This document shows positions 21,301-32,055 of a stretch of 64,000 bases of DNA, in pieces. The DNA lies in NCBI GenBank assembly GCA_905178155.1, contig CAJINV010000001.1:8949865-9013864 (forward strand), read 5' to 3'. The notes below the pieces were generated by a model. It was not told where the DNA came from. It was given only the letters and a program-made list of their open reading frames with translations, and searched no databases. The stretch is from Amoebophrya sp. A120 (taxonomy: Eukaryota > Sar > Dinophyceae > Syndiniales > Amoebophryaceae). Position 1 is the first letter of the stretch; every line of letters starts with the position of its first letter. Made by a program: the position numbers and the translations under genes.

Positions 21301-24082
21301 CGGATCTGCGTGTGCACCACCTCCGAAAACCGCCGGTTGATTTTGTCCTGTTCGGGTGGCTTAGGCCGATTTCGCGTCTCCAAACCCTCCGTCGCAGCGC
21401 GCAGGATTTGTTTGTTCCGCGGAAAAGTTGTGGAAGACGTGACACTGCCGGGGGAGTTCTGCTGCGACGATGGGGAAATTTCAGCTGCCGGTACAACAAC
21501 GTTGCTGGTTGTCTCTGGGTTTGCCTCAACTGCTTGATCGTGATCCGATTGTTGAGCGTCACTCCTGCCTCGACCACTATCGGAATGTAGTGCCCCTCCT
21601 TGAACACCCTCGTCTGGCACGATCTCAATAGACCGCGGCGCTAATGTTGGGGAGGATGTCTCTCGCTCTTCGGAGGCCGACGGAGTCAATTTGTCTTCCA
21701 GGTGGGCGTGCATCCCCTTGCAGTCGTCTTCATTCTGGTCGAGCAAACTCGTGTTCAGGACAGCCGACACGGACGTCGGCGAGGCCTCGGACACGCTTTT
21801 CTCAGGCGTGTGGAACAGGTGTTGTGCGTTGTCGTAGGCGCTGGCCGCGGCAGCGGCGCGATGGGCTGTGGGCGAGCTTCGCAAGGAGTTGTGCGGAATC
21901 GGCATGCCGGTAGCCTCATCCGGGGTCAGAAGCCGGTCCTTAGGCCGCGAGGGAGTCGATAGAATCTGGACTCCGTCTTCTTTTTCCCGTTGTTTCTGCA
22001 GTTTTTCCAATTTTTCGAATAGCCCGCCTGCAGCGAGCTCCTGTTCGACTGGGTTTGAAAAGCTGTTGTGCTTCTTCGCTGGTGCTTTGCCAGACGAGAG
22101 GTCCGTGACTGTAGTTGTGTCCTGGCTCTTTTTCAGGTTTGCTTGCTTGTTTTCGTCGTAGTCCTGCACCTGGAGCAGCGTCTGCACAGGGTGGTTGTCT
22201 CGGTGCGAGCCCGAGATTCGTCGCCCGCCTGTCTCGATCATTTTAGAAGAAGTAGATGACTGCTGGTTTGCTGCGAGAACCAGGCTGTTGCCAGAACCAA
22301 CAGAGCTATAGTCGGTACTTCCAACATCAGCACCAACTACCGGCGCATGTTGAAGATCCTCGCCAGATTCAATTCTCGTTGCAACTACAGATCGTCCGGA
22401 AAACCCTGGCCTAGTCGTGGACGTGCTGCTGCGAGCCGGCGAAGGCTGCAGAATATCGTCCGTTACAACTGCAGTCTCGACTACATTTGTCGGCGCACTA
22501 AGATCACCACCCGCCCCTGTTTTTTTCACGACCTCGCCGGTGTCCACATCAAGATCCGCATTTGTCCTCGAGTGCGTTGCTTGCGGGATGTGCTCTTTCG
22601 ACCGGGAGCTGGTTACAACGATGCCGCTCAGCCCGCGTAGAACCCGCGACCCGCGCGATGACGGCGACGAGGACTTCCCGCCCGGACTCGCGATCCCACC
22701 CGGCGCCATCGCCGCAAAACTCGGCGGGACTCCGCTGGGCCGCCGGGAGCTGGGCACCGTGCCGGCGACACTTAGCGCTTGCTCAATCGGCTTACGGGAT
22801 GAAACCACCTCTAACTTGTCGGCGTCGCGAGGCGTCAGCGGCAGAACGCGGGTCGGACTGGGGATCGCAGACGACCCTTTGGTCGATTTCGAGCTCACGC
22901 GGGAGTATTCCTCTCCGAAAGTCCCGCCCGGCGTCCGCGTTTTCGTCTTGCGCGGCGAGGAGGACGCGGAAGTTTTGTTCGCGCCCGCCCCGATTCCCGA
23001 GACCATCAACACTGGAGCGACAATCGGCTTATTCGATACAATTGCGCCACCCGTCGCACCTTTTGAGGACGCCTTGGGCTGATGAAGATGCACCGCAGAA
23101 GTACCTGCAACGCTCGTCGTGGTATTAGCAGTGAAGCTCACCACTGGCGTAGTTTCCACCAGTACTGCTGCATTGCTGCCGCCATTTGGGTCGTCCGAAA
23201 AACCACTTTTGGTGGCGATATTAGGTCCATCGGTCCTACCGACTCCCCGGGCGCTAACCGCATCATGCTTCTGTTCGTCGACGACAAAGTTGGACTCCTT
23301 AACAAGTCCGCTGTGCAGCTCTCTTTCCCGATTTTGACTGCTGCTTGTGGGCGAGGCCTTCGATGACGGCACCGCTTTGGTCCACCTAGGGTCGCTGTGG
23401 TGTGCCCGGCGCTGCTCTGATGATATTTTGCCGACAAAACTGCCATCGGTTCTGTACCCGTACGGAGCCAGCTTGTTGACCAAATTCTCCAGCTTCTGGC
23501 CGGCCTCAGTTGGGGATGTTGAGTAGGAGAGTTGCGCCGGTTGTTGCCCGGGAAGATGAGTAGAGGTTCCTCCCGGAGAGGTCGAAGTCGGGGGCGCGCC
23601 CTGTATTATACGTCGACTCCGAATCCTTTGCCCCGCTGGAGACGACTCTTCTTGTGGTTGCAGTCCTGCTGCAACGCCGTCATTGCTTCCCGTGCTTCCA
23701 TAGTGACCACCCTGTGGGGAGCAAGTCGCTGAGCCGCCGACCTCTCGTTGCTGTTGTCATTTGAACGTTGTTGTCTGCTATCTTTAGTGTACTCCGCAGG
23801 GTGATGCAAGAACAATCGAGCTCTTTCTCCGTGCAAGTCTTCCGATGATATCTTCAACATCATCAAGAAAATATTAGATATGCGAGAGTCACTACAACAC
23901 TGTACCAGCGGTGGTAGGTTGACCCGAGGACTGCAGTTACTGTCGAAGTCTTCGACCACGATCGGGGCTGCGTCCGGTGGCGTCTTGGGCCGGGAGACCG
24001 GTTCAGACGCGGCGGGCTGCCGGATTTTCCGGGCCCTCGGCGAATGGTGGGTGCCATAATTCGGCGACCGCGCCGCACTCAT
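18333..24082 (-). CDS. Second giant MAP3K-like protein kinase (two exons)
   Basis: Exon 1 is 24082-23906 (MSAARSPNYGTHHSP..), ending in CTG before a GTACAG donor. Exon 2 is 23750-18333 after an ACAACAG acceptor. The intron is 155 nt and phase 0; the protein is about 1864 residues. About 1460 N-terminal residues are low-complexity, with phosphosite-like RRSS motifs shortly before the kinase. The C-terminal domain has a Gly loop GMGQFGRV, IAVKEI, YLEYLSGGSI, VIHRDLKTANLLL, IADFGCSK, GTLPYMAPDVL and DIWSVGCCILEMATGKPPW. It is catalytically intact, with MAPD in place of APE. A polar insert of about 95 residues separates TYLGHEVPG from IKIERLYIYLEYL, between strands beta-4 and beta-5. Family: STE11/MAP3K-like; the pathway is unknown. 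Confidence 0.88.
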
Positions 24083-25056
24083 GGTTCGATGCTTTTCGCC
24101 GAGGATAAAATTCACACTCTTGGAACGCTTCGAAAGTAGAAGTTGGCTCAAGGAAGTAGGAGGACGAAAGCAGGAGAAAAAAATGTAATTTTCGTGAGAA
24201 AAAATTCAAGAAACCACGAGAGCATAAGGCACTTTCTTCAAAGAAGACCAGCAGATGCTGATGCTGTGAACTGTTCGGCGGTAGCTCTCTTCCCTGATCA
24301 TGGAACCACCAACCGGAGAAAAAAAGCTGACTTTCGCCCAGTGATCTGCAAAATTAACAAAACAGGGCAAAACCGTTGTCGTTGATCGCACTGATACTTT
24401 CACTATAAAAAAAAGAGATCTACATCATGGTTCTCCCAGCTGATCCGCAAAAATCTACCCCTTTGGAATAATTTTCCTTCAGAAGAAAGCAAAAACGGGA
24501 AAACTAACCACCCGGCGACCATCCGCCAGCAGCGCCCGCAGTGACGCTGACGTCTCGGCACAACCACCCTCATCGGGTATTTTTCGTTCTCCTTCCATTT
24601 TGATTTTTGTGTCCAATGTTCTCTGTCGCCAAAACAACTCCAGAAACAAGTTCTGCTCATGGTGAAGCAACCCCGCGTGGGGCAGCATGAACTTCACTTC
24701 TGAATCTGATTCGGTTGCTACATACTTACCATAATATTCCAATCGGTATCGGTGAATCGGAGCAATCACGCATAATCGTTGATACTAATTCCTATTGTCT
24801 CCTTTTGAACTGAGAGTAAAACCTGAAAGTATAACAAGACTGAAATGCCTGCAATTTGTGTTGCAAATGTAGACGAAACTTTGTACAGGAAAAGTTTCAA
24901 CAATTCGTAAAAATCGGTATCACAAGACCTGCTCGTTGATATCGTTTTACCTTTTCTTGTGCAGCAGAGCTTGAAGTACTTACATCAATCAGAACTGCAC
25001 TAGAAAAGAAGTTTCGCTCCCGCTCGGGTCATTCGCTACCTTCCCGCGGGAAGTGG
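24083..25056. other. Intergenic, no gene recognised
   Basis: Spacer of about 1 kb between the second kinase start and the stop of the MYCBPAP/PGK-like gene. Only short ORFs without recognisable domains are seen. Confidence 0.5.
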
Positions 25057-28000
25057 TCATTTTTTCGCCCCAACCGGACCCGTTTTCAACGCCCGCTTCT
25101 TCCCCGGCTTGTCGGAGAGACAGGCGATTCCGCCGACCGGCGCTCCGGACAGGAACCGACTCAAGAAGACCTCGGGAATCTTATCGACCACCAGTGAGTA
25201 AGAATGCTCCGGCTTGTACGCCACCACCGCCTTCGCCAGCTCCTTGCCGACAAACATGGACGACTCGAACTCCGCCCACTTCTCCGGCTTCGGGGGCTTT
25301 TCTTTGCGTGGGATCGGATTTCCGTCCTCGTCCTCCTCCTCTTCTTAGAGTATGCAAGCGAACTAGTACCCATGCACTCCTCCTCTTTTCCCCGGACCGC
25401 AAGAAGTATTCAAGCAAGTAAGTATGGACAGTGCAAACGACGAAGAACATGAAACAAAAACATGCAAACGGAGAACTACATCACGCAGTTTCCACTTGCT
25501 TTCCAGGAAGTGTTGACAAACGGAGACGATTGTGCATCGAAAAATTTCTACATCTGATAGCTTCTTCCTCTTCCTCCTCCTCCTCTTCCACGGGCTGCAT
25601 TCTGAGCTCGACGAACTCCCACAGGTCCACGTCGCTGGGTGCATTCACTCCTTCGCCGGTCGCGACCACCGGTGCCAGTTTGTCCGTAACCACCACAGCC
25701 TTGCTCCTGGTGAGCAAGCGCTTCACTTGGGCTACGGAGCTCGGGCCCAGGTCGGTCAAGGAGCAAGCGGTCGCCATGTCCTCCGGGACGCCACCCGTCC
25801 ACACCGCTTCATAGGGGGAAGCCGGGGCCTCGGCCTCCTCGGCCGCCTCCGCGCCTGTTGCGGCCGCCGCCTCCTCGCCCGCCTCCGCCGCCGCGGCGGC
25901 GTCGGCCTCTTTCTGCTTCTCCTCTAAAAACGCCTGCTCCAGGCTGGCGCGCAGGGTGGCCACCTCGACGAGTGATATTCTCCCGCAGGCGTTCCAGACC
26001 CCGGACACCGCTTCTTCCTGCGTTTCCAGCACCAGGCACTTGCCCTTGTGCGCGCCGTATGTGATCTCGTCCGAGTAGACGACGGTTTTCGTCCCGCCGC
26101 CCAACGTGGTCCCGCCGACCTTCAAAAGGTACGGTTTCTTCTTGTCCGCGGGGTCGGCGTCCGGTGGTGGCGTTTCGTCGTAGAGGAAGTCGGTCGGAAT
26201 CAGCAAACACCTGTCCGCGTTCTGCACCGCGGTCGCGAGCTCGTCGCGGAGCACGGCGGCGAAGGTCGGATTCTCCTCCGCGTTGGGGAACCAGCTCGCG
26301 CCGCAGTTGAACACAAACCGGACCAGAATCAGGGCGAGGTTCCCGCCCACAAAGCACAATTGCGACAGTTCCTCGAGGACGTTGCGCGCGGCCGCGATCT
26401 TTTCGAGAGAGCCCTCCTTCAAATTTCCTGGCTCGATCACGCCGCCGACCACCTGGACCTGCAGCCCGTCTCCCTGCTCCTCGCCCTCCTCATTCTCGGT
26501 CGCCTGTGTTCGACAAGATAAAAAAAGGATGTCCATGACCATGGTGTCATCTTCGGAGAACTTTATCATACTTGCTACTCCGAGGCTTATCGTTATCTAA
26601 CTCTTGTTCTTCGCCCCCATACAGAGGAAAGGGATTTTTCGATGAAACGTACAAAAAGAAAAGCCGTATCATACGGTGTGCTCTGCCGAGCTGCCCGCGG
26701 CCGCGTTGTCGGGCATCTTGAGGACCTCGCTGAAGAGGTTCTGCATCTCCGCGTCGACGAAGGGGCCGACAACGCGGGCGGGCAGCGCCGGGCGGTCCCA
26801 GCTGAGGTACTTCTGCGTGGTGTAGTCGCCACGGAGCGCACAGGAGAAGGAGTCTTGCACGTACACGTCGATGCCAAAGGGGAAGAGCTTCTGGTCCACC
26901 CAGTTCTCCCGGGCCGCCCACGTGAAGCGCTCATACGTGTCGTCGATGCGGCGCCCACCGAGCTCCAAATACTGGCTGGCCAGGTTTTCGATCAGGTAGA
27001 TCTTCGCGAGCTCCTCCTCTTCCTCGGTCTCCTTGCGGATTTCCGCCGCGAATTCTGGCTTACCGAGCTCCTCCAACGTGATGAATTCGCAGGCGACGCC
27101 GGTAATCTTCTTGATCATCAGGTCCAAGTCCTCCTCAAAGCTGACGCAGCCCGGGACCGTGGTCGGTATTGCTTTTTTGATTTTGTTCGATTTCGCTGAA
27201 TCTTCGTGCGAGCAAACCTTACTACTCCCAAGGAATTCGTTGTAGTTGTACAGCATTTGACTTCATCTGTGAGAAAGCAACTCCTCAAAACAGAAAAGAA
27301 GGAACCAGTGGGTGAAAATGGAATCTCCTTTTACGTGGATCTTCTTCTCCGCTAAAGTTCTTGTTCGAAGCATGCACCGTGCTGTCGACGTGAGCGCAAA
27401 TAAACAGCGCTTTTGGATTGGCCGCTATGATGTCGGTTAGCCCGGCTTCCAGACGGATGGTGAGGTCATTTATGTGCGGCCCATCAAGCTCGTAGGTCAC
27501 TTCGCCCTCTTCGCCGCCCTTTTTGGGCACTGCTTCGACCTGATATTGCTCTTGGCCTTGGGTTCAACATCACGAAAGCAAATTAATACACCGGCGTGAA
27601 ATCAATGCTTTATTTTGCTCTTGCAGCAATCAATCTGACCACTAAATGAGTTAGCGCAGACGCAGAGAAGTGGACAAAATTAATCAACAACCAGCTTCTT
27701 TACCCCTGCTATGCTCGATAGATCCATTTCGTACAAGACGACTTGTCCCGCTGGATCCGCCTGCTCGGTTGTCATCTTCTTCCTGTATGCACCAACTGCC
27801 TGTGACGTGGAAGAGTAGCTCTTACTCCTCAAACTGCCGCTGTCCAGCACTTGTTCGCAGTTTTTGTCGAGAATCGTGCTCACGTACGCCTCCTCCACGG
27901 GCTCGCCCTCCTCGTTCGTGACCATCTTTTTTCTCTCCGTGAAAAGTGAGAAGTTATCGCAAAAGGCGTCCTTTGCTGCGGTCAAGGCGTCCGCGTCGCT

Positions 28001-31000
28001 CGGGTCTGCAACGGCTTCGCGGGCCTGGTGAGAGCAGATGAGCACTAAATAAATCAAACACAGACTTGACGAAAGTAGCAGAATCTACGGTCTCGCTGTT
28101 CTTACTTCTTCACAAAATCTTCAACTGCACAAACTAGACGGTGGTAGAGCCATATTACCGTGGCCCATTCGTCGATGACGAGGTTTGCGAGCCTTGTGGT
28201 TTCCTCTGCGATGACCGAAAAAGCAGGGCTGCGGTCCAGCGGCGGGGCAGAGAAGAAGCGCTCCAGCCGCAGCAAATCGGAGCGCATTCTGCGCCAGATG
28301 CGGATTTCCGGCCCCTCGGGATTCTGCGGCTCGACGTCGCGCAAAATATCTTTGAGCTCCTGTAGACGTAGGTCCCACTGGAAATCCGGGCCGAAAGATA
28401 TCGCTGTGGATTTTGGAGGATCACTTGTGCTTACGTGCGTTGTGGAACAACATTCATTCATCCCGAGCGTTTACGATCATCATCGTCATCATCAAACTAC
28501 TAGAATAGCATGAACATAAGCCGGCACATCTGATCTCAGAAATGTGTCAGTACGGACTGGCTCCAGCGGTTTTGTGAGTGGCAAATGGCCCCGGGCTGCT
28601 GCGTGTTCTTCTTCTGAGTAGTGTACGTGGTCGCCATATTCGTAGTCCTGGAAGATCTTTCCTCGCTCGTCGCGCCACAAAATTTGGTTTTCCATGCCGG
28701 CCGCGCGCGCGAACTCGCGCAGCTCGGTCAGCAGGTCGGACAGTTTCGTAAAGTACTCCGAACGGTAGTGCAGCCTGCCAGCCGTAGACGAGGTACTGGT
28801 ACTACTACTGCTACCCCCAGCGGTGACACTGCCCGCGCCGGCGTTTCGCTCCTCGAAATACAAACTGCGGATGCTTTCCACTGTAAAGTCTGGCTCGGGG
28901 AACGGCGTGACGTCCACGTCATGAAACAAATCCTCGACGCACTCGCTGCACTGACTATCCACCTGCTTGGTGTGCAGCTCCTGCTGCAAGTCTGATATGA
29001 TGTCCGCGTGCCGCCAAAACGAAACGCCGTGCATCACGTAATCCTGAACAAGAATTTTGGTTTTCCTTTTCGTCTTGAATTCACACTGCGTGTTCCGATC
29101 GAAGAAAAAAAAAAGCAAGAGGAACACCAGGCAGAGTGCCTGAGTTTGGATCTGTACCTCTGTGACCATGTTGGGATTGGTTTTCAGGCGCCATCTGCTC
29201 GTGAAAGACCCCGCGGTGGCAGACAGAAAGGTGACCGTTATCTGCTGCTCGTTACTTGGAAAGATCTTCCCTTTCACGACATGTGTTTGGAACCGCTTCG
29301 TAGGGTCCGCAGGGGTAACCTGCAAGAATAAATCAGTTCTTCGATTTTTTTTCTTTCACAAAATTTTCGCGATCGCACATTACAGTTAAAGTGAGCAAAA
29401 TGGGCAGCAGGTGGAGAGAAGAAGAACGTCGATGTTGTAAACCATTACCGACTCCTCATAGTGCTTGACCGGCGGGAGTTCTTCGAGCTCCCAGAAGAGC
29501 ACAGTTGACCCCGTGTTGCGGATGGTAAGCACCGCGGTGTCCTTCTCCCCAGTGAGGCAGTGGAACTCGAGGCGGGAGGGCTCCAACTCAACAGCGGGAC
29601 CTGAGGGTTCCTCAACGGCCTCCGGCTGCTCCGCCTCCTCGACGACTTGTGGCTCCTCGGCGCCCTGTTAAGAACACAAAATTTCTTTACGCAGTGTAAA
29701 GAATACTTTCATCTTATGTAGTCTCACGCAGTGCATCTACCTACCGTAGCCCATACTCTTGATGTTGACTTCTATGCATGCTTGGAGTAATAGTAGAATC
29801 GGACGTCTCAAGAAAGGCTTCAAAGGCTCACACCTGTTTCTGTGCCTGCTCCCGCAAGGCCTGGAGTTTTTCCGCCCCGACGCCATCGATTTCGAGCATT
29901 TCGTCAATGCCAAGGAGCCCTGGATTCATCATCTCCATGGCGGCGCCATACCTGTGACAAATAAATTCATCAATGAACTCATGGAAGTACGCAATGAAGT
30001 GCTCTGGAACTCATGGAAGTACGGGCATTTGGAAGTACGCAATGAAGTGCTCCGTAGGTGTTTTTACGAAGACATATTCTTGTCGTCACGGAAATACTTA
30101 CTTACCTTTTTTTCCTGGCGATCAGAAATGGATTGTCTCGCCAGGTGTGGGAGTGGTTCTTTGCTCGGTAATACGCGAGTTCGCGCAACCAGGGTTTTCG
30201 TATGATCTGCCCGTTGGCGTTGGGTTTTAGCTTGATGTAGAGGTACAAGCCACTGAAAATGTTCCCAATTGTCACTAACCGGGCACCGTAGTCGCGGAGA
30301 GACTGGTACCTTTCGGAAGATTGTTGTAACGTCTTCAAGCGCTTCTTTTACTAGTTTTACTTTTACTTCATCTTCAAATAGTAAAAAGTCGCATTGTGGA
30401 CTTTAAGGAAGGGTATGCAAAAGGAAGCGCCTGTAATGTCCGAAAAGGCGAAGCCTATACCAGCCATAGCCGCCGCTTTTGATGAAATCTGGCGTCGCTC
30501 GATCGATCAAATCCATTAGCTCCACGCGCTCTCTGTATTCTTCCGCCGCTGTGATGGTGAGCGCCTCCTTTGGCCTGTCTGTTACTTTGCTCGCGATGCC
30601 ACGGAACTTCTCCCACTCCTGCTTCATCTTCTCCCATCGGGCCAACGCTTCTGTATTGGGAGTGTTTTTGAGGACTAAGTACTTGAAGACTGTGACAAGT
30701 AGATCAGAGATCGAGGCCCTGCGAATGTTCAGAAACACGAGAAAAATTTTTTACTTTTAGCTTTGTTGAAAAACCTGGAAAAAATACTGGAGAAAATAAG
30801 TACTCTGATGTCTCTGCGCATTGATTTTTTCTCCGACGGTCAAGTTGTTCAGACCGCTCATTTTTCGGTCCCACCTCGTGAAGGGGTTCTTCATGGTTTT
30901 TCGCGTTGCGTTGGCGGCCTTCGCGAACTCCTCCGCTGCGGGGTCAATGGCCGCGGCCACGTCTTCTCGGGTCGGCGATGCCGCGGAAAGCTCTGCGAAA

Positions 31001-31600
31001 TTTGGCGGCGCGGCGTCGAAGATCGGGTCCAGCCCCTGCTTCTCCATCTTCCCCGCGAACTCTGCGAATTCGTCATCGCCAACCTGCCGCGCGACGATGA
31101 ACCGCCGCTTCTGCCTCCGCGGCGGGGAGCTGCTGAACAAGTCCGGCTGCTGCATGGTGTTGTGGGTGCAGAAGTTGTCTGTTAAGAAGGCAACGTCAGG
31201 ACGTGGGTCGTTGTCACTCTCACTACGTTGTTGCTGAGAAGTAGATGAAGTTGAAGTTGCGATGCCTGATTCCGCTTGTGAGGCCGAGGCGTCCGCAGTG
31301 GTTCCTGCGTAGAAATACACTGCCCGGACGCGGCGAAGACGCGAAGCCGAAAACCTTCGGATAAAGTCTCGCCTTTGCAAATTGGGTCCGGGTATTTATC
31401 GAACGGTGCGCTCAAGGAGGTGCCGCAAGCCACTCTTCGTGCGATTGAATACTCACGTGGTCGTTTGCAGCTTAATGTACCCTTCGACTGGCAAGCGCCA
31501 CAGCTGGCTCAAGAACAAGAAGCGCACCCAGATCCGGACCTTTTGAGCCTCTGCTGCCCAGTCAACACGATTGGGCCCTACTTCAGTCCGTACGCCTCGA
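25057..31600 (-). CDS. MYCBPAP-like axonemal protein with a C-terminal PGK-like domain
   Basis: A many-exon gene; exon borders are only partly fixed and the 5' end is uncertain. The upstream half resembles MYC-binding-protein-associated protein (a central-apparatus protein, FAP147 in Chlamydomonas). It has a charged N-terminus, SGGYGWYRLRLFGHYRRF (about 30480), an ASH-like beta domain beginning LEPSRLEFHCLTGEKD (about 29570), TFLSATAGSFTSRWRL and VMHGVSFWRHADI (about 29030), then EELWP-like helical exons to 28100. From about 27750 the chain follows phosphoglycerate kinase: VVLYEMDLS, INDLTIRLEAGLTDIIAANP, ALFICAHVDST in place of SHLGRP, VYVQDSFSCALRG in place of the NDAFGTAHR block, LCFVGGNLALI, LLIPTDFL and a C-terminal block ending 25057. 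Key catalytic motifs are altered, so it is probably a non-catalytic flagellar scaffold. Most introns are GT-AG. That one transcript covers both halves is inferred from continuous chaining. Confidence 0.62.
29980..30052. repeat. Short local repeat in an intron
   Basis: The motif GGAAGTACGCAATGAAGTGC occurs twice about 46 bp apart, and a partial third copy, TCATGGAAGTACG, lies between them. It falls between coding exons of the MYCBPAP-like gene. Confidence 0.8.
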
Positions 31601-32055
31601 CAAAACCCACTACAACCGTGATTCCATTCTCACTAAAAATCCTTTTTTGTCGCCTGATATCTTCTCAGCGACTGCAGCGTAGCCTGCTACAATGAAGAAG
31701 CGATAATTTTCAATTAGAATCATGTAAACGAGGCTTTTCAAATTCAACGACTGCAGCAGGAGTGCGAACGAAGAGTCAGAAAGAAAAACTCACTACTGCA
31801 ACTCAATATCGAAGACAAAGGCACGACGACTCTCATGCGACGCAGCCTTGTAATTTCCACGCGCCGGCAAGGACATCTCTCGACCAAAAACTGCCGACGA
31901 ATTTCGATTTGTGAATGGAATACCAGCACGCCCCGAGCTGTCGGTAAATGAATTTTTTGTGCACCACTGTCACTCAGTCTCGTTCATGCCTCTCTTTCTG
32001 CGACAAAAAATTTTCGACGAACAAGATTTTGTAGCCTCTCCAGATCATGGATTGA
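31601..32055. other. Intergenic or 5' region, no gene recognised
   Basis: Lies between the proposed 5' part of the MYCBPAP-like gene and the stop codon of the secreted protein gene. A further 5' exon of the MYCBPAP-like gene could be hidden here. Confidence 0.4.
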
